Part shown: positions 7,385 through 14,611 of the stretch, piece by piece
Position numbering within the stretch: the first letter of the stretch is position 1
How the letters are laid out: every line of letters begins with the position of its first letter
Assembly: GCA_029782225.1 (NCBI GenBank)
Contig: JAKOVF010000319.1
Span: forward strand, 1 to 38,460
Length of the DNA: 38,460 nt
Direction: 5' to 3'
Source: Chloroflexota bacterium
GTDB lineage: Bacteria; Chloroflexota; Anaerolineae; Anaerolineales; Villigracilaceae
Notes under the pieces: generated by a model
Seen by the model: the letters and a program-made list of their open reading frames with translations, nothing else
Told to the model about the DNA's origin: nothing
Database searches by the model: none
Made by a program: the position numbers and the translations under genes

Positions 7385-8227
7385 TTATTTTACAAATGTG
7401 CCGTTCCGCAAGTCCTGCAGCGTTTGCTGGATTTCCTCCACAGTGTTCATCACGAACGGGCCGTACGGGACAATGGCTTCCCTGAACGGCGCACCCGCGA
7501 AGAGCATAAATCGTACCGCGCTGTTCTCCGTTTTGATCTGGACATGGTCACCGTCTGCGAACTCGATCAGATTCACTGCCTGCACGGTCTCGCCCGAGAA
7601 AACGCCTTCCCCCTCAAACACATACGCCAGCGCCGTGTGACCGGGCTCAACGGGCTGAGTCCATTCAGCGCCGGGATCCAGCGCAAGGTCCAGATAAAGA
7701 GGCGAGGCTGCGATCTCTTGCACCGGGCCGGTGACGCCACCCACGGTCCCGGCTACGACGCGAATCCGGATTCCGTCTCTTTCGTAGCAGGGAATGGTTG
7801 CAGCGTTCACTTCCTGGTAGCGGGGCTGACCCATCTTGAGTCTGGCAGGCAGATTGACCCAGAGCTGGAAGCCATAAATGTTGCCGGTTGGGCCGCGCCG
7901 GGGCATTTCTTCATGCAGGATGCCACGACCTGAGGTCATCCACTGTACATCGCCGGGACCGATCAGGCCGCTGTTGCCGAGGCTGTCGCGGTGGTTGACC
8001 GAGCCCTCGAGCATGTACGTGACGGTCTCGATGCCGCGGTGCGGGTGCATCGGAAAGCCACGGATGGGCCCCTCGACGGGGTCGTTGAAGGCGAAGTGGT
8101 CGAACAGCAGGAAGGGATCGAATTCATTCGAAGCGCGCGGCGCAATGGAGCGGCGAAGCAGTACGCCCGCGCCTTCCATGGCATACTGCGGCTCAATGAC
8201 CTTTGAAATGGTGCGTAAGTTGTTCAT
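7385..8227 (-). CDS. Pirin family protein (cupin)
   Basis: This 280-residue bicupin belongs to the pirin family. The metal site of the first cupin is intact: H61 and H63 in MHPHRGIETVTY, and H105 and E107 in GRGILHEEMP. Some pirins (for example E. coli YhhW) have quercetin 2,3-dioxygenase activity; others are regulators, so the function here is open. I chose the start at 8227 (MNNLRTISKV); the frame is open further upstream, but that part overlaps the end of DUF1697. The pirin gene begins 35 bases after the DUF1697 stop and is probably co-transcribed with it. Confidence 0.88.
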   Translation of the reverse strand: MNNLRTISKVIEPQYAMEGAGVLLRRSIAPRASNEFDPFLLFDHFAFNDPVEGPIRGFPMHPHRGIETVTYMLEGSVNHRDSLGNSGLIGPGDVQWMTSGRGILHEEMPRRGPTGNIYGFQLWVNLPARLKMGQPRYQEVNAATIPCYERDGIRIRVVAGTVGGVTGPVQEIAASPLYLDLALDPGAEWTQPVEPGHTALAYVFEGEGVFSGETVQAVNLIEFADGDHVQIKTENSAVRFMLFAGAPFREAIVPYGPFVMNTVEEIQQTLQDLRNGTFVK

Positions 8228-8262
8228 AGTTGTATGGATGATGTGTGCTGGATGAGTATTAC

Positions 8263-8802
8263 CTATACTTTTGGATAGCTGTATTTCTGTGCGATCTTGC
8301 AGATGGTTGTCCAATTGCGTGTGGTAGCCGGGGCTTTGATCAGCTTCTCAATAATACTATTCGAAAACACAGATTTATCCCGGTCACGACGCAGGTTATA
8401 GATCTCGCGGCCCTTTACTTTAAAGTCGTCTGCTTCACTATTGAGGCCCATCACGGCTTGCCGGGTCTTCTTGTTTGGAACCTCATTTAGAAATACAATG
8501 TGGAGCGTGTCTGTGTCTTTGAGCTTATAAAATTTCTGATCGGCAATTGCCGATACTTCCTGAATTGTCCGCAGGAAAATATCCACCCTGTATCCGAGCA
8601 GCTTCTCAAGCTCTTCTTCCATTTGCATTTCCAGCGCGGTCGGGACTTCATCTTCGTATTCAAATATCACATTTCCACTCTGGATAAAGGTCTGCACGTT
8701 TCCCAGGCTAAGGGACGTGAAGAGATGTTTAAGATCTTCCATCCTGACGCTCTTATGTCCGCCAACATTGATGGCCCGAAGAAATGCAACGTATTTGTGC
8801 AT
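8263..8802 (-). CDS. DUF1697 family protein
   Basis: The 179-residue product matches DUF1697. It starts MHKYVAFLRAINVGG, with the conserved TFIQSGNVIFE strand and the ending NWTTICKIAQ. No biochemical function is established for the family. I chose 8802 rather than the longer frame to 8829 because a consensus TATAAT sits six bases before it and the conserved domain begins at that methionine. The gene precedes pirin on the same strand. Confidence 0.85.
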   Translation of the reverse strand: MHKYVAFLRAINVGGHKSVRMEDLKHLFTSLSLGNVQTFIQSGNVIFEYEDEVPTALEMQMEEELEKLLGYRVDIFLRTIQEVSAIADQKFYKLKDTDTLHIVFLNEVPNKKTRQAVMGLNSEADDFKVKGREIYNLRRDRDKSVFSNSIIEKLIKAPATTRNWTTICKIAQKYSYPKV

Positions 8803-8808
8803 GACGCG

Positions 8809-8814
8809 ATTATA
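8809..8814 (-). promoter_or_regulatory. TATAAT box of a leaderless promoter (DUF1697)
   Basis: TATAAT on the minus strand is followed by six bases (CGCGTC) and then the ATG at 8802. This spacing places the transcription start at the start codon. Confidence 0.65.
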
Positions 8815-8875
8815 CTGTCCGCCGCTCAAGCGTGGACCTGTGAATTGTTTCGGCTTCCTGATCTATTTTGCGTCT

Positions 8876-9589
8876 TTAGGAGAGTGCAGAAAGAATCGCC
8901 CCGCTCAACATTCGTCTGTTATCAGCCTGTACAACCCTGAAAAGCCTGTCCTTCTTCGGCTGGCTTGCAAGCTCATCGGCATAGCGACCGGTTCCCTTCA
9001 AAACGATCACCGGTTCACCGGCATCCAGGGCAAGTCCAATATCCTTTTCTGAAACCTTGCCGCCGTTGGCCAGAATGGTGACAGCCTTATTTCGTTCGCC
9101 TGCAATGAACAGGGCAGCGCGCACGATCCATGGTGACTCGTCTCCGAACTCACTGCCTGGGACAAGCACAAAGTGGGAATGGTGCGGTTCCAACTGGAAC
9201 CGTTTTCCGTCCGGTAAGGCTGGCTGCCCGTCCAGCGGCCCTCCGGGCCACGTGACCAGTTCTTCAGGCGCGATGCCGATCAATGGAAACCGGTATTTCA
9301 GTCTCCAGCGGATCTGGCCGATCAGCGCCATGATGCCCATATCCGTCCCGCCGCAGATCATCACGGCTCCCAGATCCTCTGCGGCCCTGGCAATGACCTC
9401 GACGGCGCTCTCGTGAACCGCATCATGCTCCGGCAGAATATTCCCTCCGATAAGGACAATGACCGGGCGGCTCTGGATTCCCATCATCCGGAGGCCCTGT
9501 TCCAGTTCGTCAATATCGTTGGGGAAAATGCAGATGGCTCCCCGGTCGTTGGAAAACCGTATCTTTTCAAGTTGCAGCATTTTGCTCAT
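8876..9589 (-). CDS. SLOG-superfamily LSDAT (TRPM-like) domain protein
   Basis: A 237-residue protein resembling the prokaryotic LSDAT branch of the SLOG superfamily, a Rossmannoid fold related to the N-terminal sensor of TRPM channels and to the LOG/DprA families. Visible elements are RPVIVLIGG at the first strand and loop, ICGGTDMGIMALIG (glycine-rich ligand loop), FPLIGIAPEELVTWPGG, and PHHSHFVLVPGSEFGDE. SLOG proteins are thought to bind nucleotide-derived ligands; no ligand is known here. No membrane segment or effector domain is fused to it, so any partner must be separate. It lies 73 bases downstream of the AlkZ-like gene. An AGGAGG is present but sits inside a hairpin (9600-9620). Confidence 0.72.
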   Translation of the reverse strand: MSKMLQLEKIRFSNDRGAICIFPNDIDELEQGLRMMGIQSRPVIVLIGGNILPEHDAVHESAVEVIARAAEDLGAVMICGGTDMGIMALIGQIRWRLKYRFPLIGIAPEELVTWPGGPLDGQPALPDGKRFQLEPHHSHFVLVPGSEFGDESPWIVRAALFIAGERNKAVTILANGGKVSEKDIGLALDAGEPVIVLKGTGRYADELASQPKKDRLFRVVQADNRRMLSGAILSALS

Positions 9590-9599
9590 CTTCGTTTCT

Positions 9600-9620
9600 C
9601 TGCCTCCTATAACGAGGCAG
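9600..9620 (-). promoter_or_regulatory. Hairpin that overlaps the AGGAGG upstream of the LSDAT gene
   Basis: CTGCCTC (9600-9606) and GAGGCAG (9614-9620) are perfect 7-base arms around a 7-base loop. Read on the minus strand, the second arm contains most of the AGGAGG that would serve the LSDAT gene. The distance from AGGAGG to the ATG at 9589 is longer than ideal, so its use as a ribosome-binding site is itself uncertain. Confidence 0.4.
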
Positions 9621-9662
9621 GAAGCGCGCTGTTATTCAATCCTTAATGAGTTTTGATGAAAG

Positions 9663-10724
9663 CTATGGCAGCACCGCGGACAAGCCGAGGAATTTGCCGT
9701 ATTTTTTTGCCGCCTTGACAACCGCCTGTGACTCCGCCTTCAGCAGGGGCTTGCGTGTGTCAAATTCGATCAGGACGGACTCTTTTTTGAGCGTCCGCCT
9801 CCATGTTCCAATGATCTGGCCTTTGACAACGATGACATTCGAAAAGATGAACGCGCTCTCATGGGAGAAGTCACAGATGAGGCTGTGATCGCGATATGCA
9901 ATTCCGTATTCATCATAGTTTGGCAGCAGACAGGCGGTCGGTCCCGAATCTTTTCCCGCCGGGAGAGACGCTGAAAACCAGTAAGTACGGCCGTCTATGG
10001 TTTCCTCGGTCAAGTGTGATCTGACCATGTCAAGTCCACGTTTCACATCCACAGTGGTCAGCCCGGACCACCACGCGAAATCCGGGATAGTGGCTGGTCC
10101 ATGACTTGTGAAGTATCGCAGGGTCAGTTCAGCCAGCGCCTCGTCGCGCTCCAGGTCCTTTGCCGGGGGAACACGTTCTTCGAGCAGGGCATAGGTAATT
10201 TGTTTGCCTCTGCGCGCGCCGCTGCAAATGACGCAGTCCAACTCGGCGCGCATCATCAGGTAACTGAGGCGTTGACCATTGCCCGGCGGAAGGCCGGCTT
10301 GCTTTAGCGCGGACCCCAGTTCGGCCCGGGTCAGGTGTTTGCCGCCCTGCAGAGCTTTCGCGAGCGCGGCATGACTCCGGCGGAAAATTGCGGCATCCAA
10401 TTCGAGCCTGCGTTCCATAAAAGCATTCACAGCTTTGACGCGCGGCGCGGTCAGTTTTTGCATCCAGCGGATATCTGTCGGTGCGACAAAATGCCAGGTT
10501 GGCCTCAGGATGTGGGTGCGGAGGATCGACCCGTCAGCGAATGCCTGCTCGATAGTGCTCTCTGTCGCGTCTCGTGTGCGCTGACCCACCGCCCATTTCG
10601 CGCCGGCATAGTCCTGGGCCTGCATGGCGCCAAACCAGCAGACAACGTCGGCTGGTTTCAGAAAATCCGTCTTTGAAAGTCTTTGATTGTGCAAGCGATA
10701 GCGGGGAATTTCCAAAATGTCCAT
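9663..10724 (-). CDS. AlkZ-like winged-helix protein (HTH_42 family, putative DNA glycosylase)
   Basis: This 353-residue protein belongs to the winged-helix HTH_42/YcaQ-AlkZ superfamily. It has RYRLHNQRL at the N terminus, LRTHILRPTWHFV near 69-80, the central AELTLRYFTSHGPAT with DFAWWSGL, and a C-terminal half ending GTWRRTLKK. The catalytic-loop motif reads MQAQD with Q35 and Q37, the Gln-x-Gln form found in AlkZ-type glycosylases that unhook interstrand crosslinks; YcaQ-type enzymes have Gln-x-Asp. A DNA glycosylase role is therefore plausible, but many homologs are untested. A TATAAT box five bases before the ATG implies a leaderless mRNA. Confidence 0.82.
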   Translation of the reverse strand: MDILEIPRYRLHNQRLSKTDFLKPADVVCWFGAMQAQDYAGAKWAVGQRTRDATESTIEQAFADGSILRTHILRPTWHFVAPTDIRWMQKLTAPRVKAVNAFMERRLELDAAIFRRSHAALAKALQGGKHLTRAELGSALKQAGLPPGNGQRLSYLMMRAELDCVICSGARRGKQITYALLEERVPPAKDLERDEALAELTLRYFTSHGPATIPDFAWWSGLTTVDVKRGLDMVRSHLTEETIDGRTYWFSASLPAGKDSGPTACLLPNYDEYGIAYRDHSLICDFSHESAFIFSNVIVVKGQIIGTWRRTLKKESVLIEFDTRKPLLKAESQAVVKAAKKYGKFLGLSAVLP

Positions 10725-10729
10725 GTCTG

Positions 10730-10735
10730 ATTATA
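10730..10735 (-). promoter_or_regulatory. TATAAT box of a leaderless promoter (AlkZ-like gene)
   Basis: TATAAT on the minus strand is followed by five bases (CAGAC) and the ATG at 10724. It lies immediately after the end of the DUF5655 pseudogene at 10731. Confidence 0.6.
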
Positions 10736-11107
10736 AACTCTGGCTACATCCTCGCCGCCAGGCGAGTCCCCATGCTTCCTGCAGCCACCCCCAGACTTCA
10801 TCAGCAAGGTCTGTTATGTTATACAATGCAAGGTGGTGAGTAAACCGGCCCGAGACAGATTCCACGGTTTGTTTCCACCGAGGTGATATATCGTGCGTAC
10901 GGAAATCGTTCGGACGAGCGGAGCTGTCCTGCCCTTCAGAGAATGTATTGGCATCCAAACCACTGCGAAATTTCGCTTTCTGCAAAAGGCGATCTGACTT
11001 TTCGTGACTCGGATACTCGTCTCACCGAGAGTTTCCACTCCCTGGCAGACTGCGGCAAAGAGCTTTTTGCATAGCGAATGATGAGAGAAGAAATCGTCCG
11101 GGTTCAT
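10731..11107 (-). pseudogene. DUF5655 protein gene interrupted by a frameshift
   Basis: Two adjacent frames on the minus strand together spell one DUF5655-like domain. The first starts with an ATG at 11107 behind AAGGA and reads MNPDDFFSHHS, then IRVTKSQIAFCRKRNFAVVW and GRTAPLVRTISVR. The second continues HDISPRWKQTVE, GRFTHHLALYN and DEVWGWLQEAW, and stops at 10731. The switch falls at about 10885-10895 and would be repaired by one extra base. DUF5655 proteins are small domains of unknown function. It sits 56 bases downstream of the two-helix membrane protein gene. Sequencing or assembly error is as likely as true decay. Confidence 0.72.
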
Positions 11108-11163
11108 TGAGATTCCTTCTCATTTCGCGAAGGGCCGGCTTTTCGAAACTTCCAATTCCCACT

Positions 11164-11628
11164 TCAACCAATGAATTCGGAAAAAGCCTTAAGGATTTCC
11201 CCGTATTCTTTCGCGGCATCCTCCCAGCTCATGCTGCCGGTTGTAATCGCTGTATCAAGTGATAGCAATCGTCCCACGCACTGGTTGCCCAAAGTAAGCC
11301 GATCCTCCACCTGCTTCTTAATGACACCACTGACGGTCGCGATGAAACCAAAGACCGCCACCAGGATGCAGGCGAGTCTCCAGCCGCCGTCTTCTGCCTG
11401 TGATGCAGCTTGCTGGAACATATTGTTGCCCCCGATGGCCGCGGCAAGTGCTCCGATCAACGTTGCGGCCGCCGGCGAAATCACATTCGTGAAAAACAGT
11501 TGTGAATCTGTTCGACGAATACCGGCAGCCTTTTGTTTTGCGTTCGCCAGCGTGGCCTTCACCGATTGTGTGAACGCAGCATGATCTTGTGTCCCTGCCT
11601 GACGCGATATCTTTTTCTCATCAGCCAT
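11164..11628 (-). CDS. Small membrane protein with two helices
   Basis: I do not recognise a specific family. The 154-residue product has a charged N-terminal region of 45 residues, hydrophobic helices at about 47-67 and 84-104, and a C-terminal helical tail (KKQVEDRLTLGN, then WEDAAKEYGEILKAF). Two helices followed by an amphipathic helical tail resembles the layout of SLATT-type pore-forming effectors of nucleotide-signalling defence systems, but I see no sequence signature and no nucleotide synthase nearby, so this is only a suggestion. GGAGG lies close upstream of the ATG, and a TATAAT (11664-11669) lies about 35 bases before the start. Confidence 0.7.
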   Translation of the reverse strand: MADEKKISRQAGTQDHAAFTQSVKATLANAKQKAAGIRRTDSQLFFTNVISPAAATLIGALAAAIGGNNMFQQAASQAEDGGWRLACILVAVFGFIATVSGVIKKQVEDRLTLGNQCVGRLLSLDTAITTGSMSWEDAAKEYGEILKAFSEFIG

Positions 11629-11663
11629 GATTGCCTCCAGTGGACGGGTTGGTCTTGAATCTG

Positions 11664-11669
11664 ATTATA
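11664..11669 (-). promoter_or_regulatory. TATAAT box upstream of the two-helix membrane protein gene
   Basis: TATAAT on the minus strand lies 35 bases before the ATG at 11628, leaving room for the GGAGG ribosome-binding site. This is a conventional leadered arrangement. Confidence 0.5.
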
Positions 11670-11699
11670 GCATTGGCGAAAAAGCGAAATCTTCACAAG

Positions 11700-11727
11700 C
11701 AAAAATCTCCTGTTGTGAGCAGGAGAT
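11700..11727 (-). terminator. Intrinsic terminator downstream of the DUF4258 gene
   Basis: On the minus strand ATCTCCTG (11727-11720) pairs with CAGGAGAT (11712-11705) around a 7-base loop and is followed by a short T run (11704-11701). It lies about 50 bases past the DUF4258 stop. Confidence 0.7.
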
Positions 11728-11777
11728 CTGGTTTGTGCTGGCATTAGGGCATACTTGTCCCTGGACGATGCGCTTGC

Positions 11778-12125
11778 TCAGCTCAGGTTGCATTCAGGTC
11801 GATATCTCTTTCGGTTGTCATATTTGGTCTTGCATCGGAGATCCTTGCAAGCACCCTTATTACGATATACGGTGATGATTTCCACATGCCCATCTTGTGA
11901 GGAGTCAGTGAGTACGACCGTTCCTTCCAGTCGTGTGAGTTCAGACCTGCTACGGTCCTTATCCGGAATATCCTTCTTTCTCAAGACATACGCTGTAAGC
12001 CCTGTCCTGTAGATACGCTCTCCGTGTTCCAGGATGTACTCAAGATCGGCAGGCGAGATATTCCTTTGTGCTATGCGAACAGTAGCATGCTTGGAAAGAT
12101 AAAAAGTCGAAGACAAGATTTCCAC
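11778..12125 (-). CDS. DUF4258 domain protein
   Basis: The 115-residue product resembles DUF4258. It has the N-terminal SKHATVRIAQRNISPADLEY helix pair, a GERIYR strand and a late EIITVYRNK strand. DUF4258 domains are often compared with RelE-type toxins, but here no antitoxin gene adjoins, and function is unknown. The open frame begins with GTG at 12125; a TTG at 12116 is better spaced from GGGAG (8 bases) and may be the true start. A TATAAA lies upstream near 12160-12165. It is followed by its own terminator. Confidence 0.7.
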   Translation of the reverse strand: MEILSSTFYLSKHATVRIAQRNISPADLEYILEHGERIYRTGLTAYVLRKKDIPDKDRSRSELTRLEGTVVLTDSSQDGHVEIITVYRNKGACKDLRCKTKYDNRKRYRPECNLS

Positions 12126-12225
12126 TCCCTGTGTTGCCGGTTATCTGAAGTGATAGCCGGATTTATATCATGCCCGGCCGCATCATCTCCTTTCAGACTC
12201 TTTTCAAAAACCCGTCTTCACCCTT

Positions 12226-12231
12226 TATAAT
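12226..12231 (+). promoter_or_regulatory. TATAAT box upstream of ftcD
   Basis: A consensus TATAAT lies 46 bases before the ATG at 12278. The leader is rich in C and T and contains no Shine-Dalgarno sequence, so initiation must use something else or the true start differs. Confidence 0.5.
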
Positions 12232-12277
12232 TGCCCTCACCAATCCTCAATTGCCCATTGCTCAACCACCCAACCCC

Positions 12278-13807
12278 ATGCCTAACCAACTCATCGAATG
12301 TATCCCCAACTTTTCCGAAGCGCGGCGTCCTGAAGTCATTGACCAGATTGTCGCGGCTATCGAATCCGTGAGCGACGTCAAGCTCCTCGACCGCTCGTCT
12401 GACCTTGACCACAACCGTACGGTGCTGACCTTAGCCGGTAGTCCGGCGGGCGTGGAGGAAGCTGCCTTCCGCGCCATCAAGACTGCCTCCGAGCTGATCG
12501 ACCTCAATCACCATACCGGTGAGCATCCACGCATCGGCGCAACGGATGTGTGCCCCTTCGTCCCGCTTAGCGGTGCGACGATGGACGAGTGTGTCGCGAT
12601 TGCCAGGCGGCTGGGGGAACGCGTCGGTAACGAACTCAGCATTCCCGTCTATTTATACGAAGCGGCGGCGACGCGCCCTGAACGGGTCAACCTCGAGAAC
12701 ATCCGCAGAGGCCAATACGAGGGACTCAAGTCTGAGATCGAGTCCGATCCGAACCGCGCTCCCGATTTTGGTCCGGCAAGACTTGGCAAAGCAGGCGCAA
12801 CCGTCATAGGGGCGCGCAATCCTCTGATCGCCTTCAATGTCTATCTCACTACCGATGATGTGGACATCGCCAAGAAAATCGCCCGGGCCGTTCGCCATTC
12901 TTCGGGCGGATTTCGCCATGTGAAAGGGCTTGGCCTGCTCGTAGAGGGTCGCGCCCAGGTTTCGATGAATCTCACCAACTTTCGCGAGACGCCGGTCGCA
13001 CGTGTCGTTGAGTTTGTTCGACGCGAGGCTCAGCGATACGGTGTCGCGGTCCATCATACTGAACTGGTCGGACTCATCCCACAGGAAGCGCTGGTGGATG
13101 CAGCCGTCTGGTATACCCAGCTTGATCAATTTGACAGCGAACAGATCCTTGAGTCTCGACTCTTCGACGCGCCCGCCTCAAACGGAACTGAGAACGGGCC
13201 CTCGTTCATTGAGGAATTGGCCGCCCCGACTCCGACCCCCGGCGGAGGTTCTGCCGCGGCCTATGCGGGCGCAATGGGCGCGGGACTCGTCGCCATGGTC
13301 GCAGGATTGACGATCGGCAAAAAGAAATACGCCGAGGTTGAAGCGGAAATGCAGGCCATCCGTGTCATGGCTGAGAGTCTGCGCAAGGAACTTACCCAGG
13401 CGGTTGACGATGATGCCGCATCCTTCGAAGTCTTACTGGCCACCTTCAAACTGCCAAAAGATACGGACGAACAGAAAGATGCGCGTAACGCTGCCATCCT
13501 CACGGCCACGTTGAATGCTGCCCATATTCCGCTTCATGTTGCTGAGGATGTGGTCAAAGTGATGGAACTCGCGTTGAAATGTGCGCAGGATGGCAACGTC
13601 AACGCGATAAGCGATGCCATGTCCGGCTTCGCCCTGTCTCGCGCCGCGCTGACTGCCGCTGGTTACAACGTCAAGATCAATATCAATTCGCTGGAGGACA
13701 AATCGGCAGGGGAGAAGCTGCTGGAAGAGCTGGCGGATTTGGAAAAGAAAGCCACCAAGCTCGAAAAAGAAATTCGGCACGTCATGAAAGAGCGCGGAGG
13801 GATCTAA
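12278..13807 (+). CDS. ftcD: Bifunctional glutamate formiminotransferase / formiminotetrahydrofolate cyclodeaminase
   Basis: The 509-residue protein fuses two histidine-degradation activities. The formiminotransferase part (about 1-300) moves the formimino group from formiminoglutamate to tetrahydrofolate; it has LIECIPNFSEAR and HTGEHPRIGATD with H83, aligned with the catalytic histidine of the mammalian enzyme. The cyclodeaminase part (about 310-505) releases ammonia to form methenyl-THF, recognised by LAAPTPTPGGGSAAAYAGAM. The length is close to the mammalian bifunctional enzyme. I start at MPNQLIE; the frame is open upstream to 12170 but that stretch lacks homology. No other hut genes are present, so the enzyme may serve one-carbon metabolism with partners elsewhere. 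Confidence 0.92.
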   Translation: MPNQLIECIPNFSEARRPEVIDQIVAAIESVSDVKLLDRSSDLDHNRTVLTLAGSPAGVEEAAFRAIKTASELIDLNHHTGEHPRIGATDVCPFVPLSGATMDECVAIARRLGERVGNELSIPVYLYEAAATRPERVNLENIRRGQYEGLKSEIESDPNRAPDFGPARLGKAGATVIGARNPLIAFNVYLTTDDVDIAKKIARAVRHSSGGFRHVKGLGLLVEGRAQVSMNLTNFRETPVARVVEFVRREAQRYGVAVHHTELVGLIPQEALVDAAVWYTQLDQFDSEQILESRLFDAPASNGTENGPSFIEELAAPTPTPGGGSAAAYAGAMGAGLVAMVAGLTIGKKKYAEVEAEMQAIRVMAESLRKELTQAVDDDAASFEVLLATFKLPKDTDEQKDARNAAILTATLNAAHIPLHVAEDVVKVMELALKCAQDGNVNAISDAMSGFALSRAALTAAGYNVKININSLEDKSAGEKLLEELADLEKKATKLEKEIRHVMKERGGI

Positions 13808-13815
13808 ACCTATTC

Positions 13816-13902
13816 TGTCATTGCGAGGAGGGCGGCCGCCCGACGAAGCAATCCCATCGCGCTGGAGGAGATTGCTTTGCCCTTTCAGGGCTCGCAATGA
13901 CG
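13816..13902. repeat. Palindromic intergenic repeat, GTCATTGCGAG type (copy 1)
   Basis: This imperfect palindrome begins TGTCATTGCGAGGAG and ends CTCGCAATGACG, with internal halves CGACGAAGCAATC and GATTGCTTTG. It lies between ftcD and dcd. The outer ends match those of the copy at 18497-18575, so it is a dispersed element rather than a local hairpin. Confidence 0.8.
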
Positions 13903-13927
13903 GGTATTCTTATCTTTGGAGCAAAGT

Positions 13928-14482
13928 ATGGGCCTAAAACCTGACCACTGGATTCGCAAAATGGCACACGAGCAGCGGATGATCGAGCCATTCGAGGAAA
14001 AACAAGTCCGTAATGGTGTTGTTTCCTACGGCGTCTCCTCATACGGATATGATGTCCGCGTGGCGGATGAGTTTAAGATTTTTACCAATGTCTTTTCCGC
14101 CACGGTAGATCCGAAGAATTTCGACACGAAATCGATGGTAGATTTTATTGGCGACGTGTGTGTCATCCCACCGAATTCCTTTGCCCTTGCGCGGACGGTC
14201 GAATACTTCCGCATTCCGCGCAAAGTATTGACGGTCTGCCTCGGCAAATCCACCTATGCACGCTGCGGAATCATCGTGAATGTAACGCCTTTTGAACCCG
14301 AGTGGGAGGGTTTTGTGACTCTGGAGATCTCGAATACCACACCTCTACCTGCAAAGATTTACGCGAATGAAGGGCTGGCGCAGGTCCTGTTTTTTGAGGC
14401 TGATGAGGAATGCGAAGTCTCGTATGCGGATAAGAAAGGCAAATACCAGAAGCAGCAGTCCATTGTTTTGCCAAAGTTGTAG
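13928..14482 (+). CDS. dcd: dCTP deaminase
   Basis: Dcd deaminates dCTP to dUTP on the route to dTTP. The 184-residue product shows SYGYDVRVA near the N terminus, the [10 protein letters not shown] nucleotide-binding loop (106-115), and [17 protein letters not shown] with the catalytic glutamate E133, followed by GLAQVLFF. I place the start at 13928 ([13 protein letters not shown]), which has GGAG at good spacing. Bifunctional dCTP deaminase/dUTPases also exist and cannot be ruled out by eye. The gene follows a palindromic repeat and precedes another. Confidence 0.93.
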   Translation: MGLKPDHWIRKMAHEQRMIEPFEEKQVRNGVVSYGVSSYGYDVRVADEFKIFTNVFSATVDPKNFDTKSMVDFIGDVCVIPPNSFALARTVEYFRIPRKVLTVCLGKSTYARCGIIVNVTPFEPEWEGFVTLEISNTTPLPAKIYANEGLAQVLFFEADEECEVSYADKKGKYQKQQSIVLPKL

Positions 14483-14534
14483 TAATATGGCATCGCGAAC
14501 CCGTATGGGACGAAGGCATCTCTATGTAAATCTC

Positions 14535-14592
14535 GAGATTGCTTTGGGCGCTTGCCCTCGCAGCCCCGCCGACGTCAAGCGGGGCAATGACA
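14535..14592. repeat. Degenerate copy of the GTCATTGCGAG-type repeat (copy 2)
   Basis: The stretch starts GAGATTGCTTTG and ends GGCAATGACA, matching the right half of copies 1 and 4. It carries a perfect 7-base hairpin, GCCCCGC (14563-14569) with GCGGGGC (14579-14585). The left half is missing or unrecognisable. It lies between dcd and the DUF2156 gene. Confidence 0.55.
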
Positions 14593-14611
14593 GCCTTAAC
14601 AGGAGTTGGCA

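Noticed and set aside
12170..12277. Upstream extension of FtcD
   Set aside because: The 36 residues have no homology, and a promoter box lies within the stretch, so it is not coding for FtcD.
14563..14585. Terminator after dcd
   Set aside because: The hairpin GCCCCGC/GCGGGGC has no T run and is part of a degenerate repeat copy.
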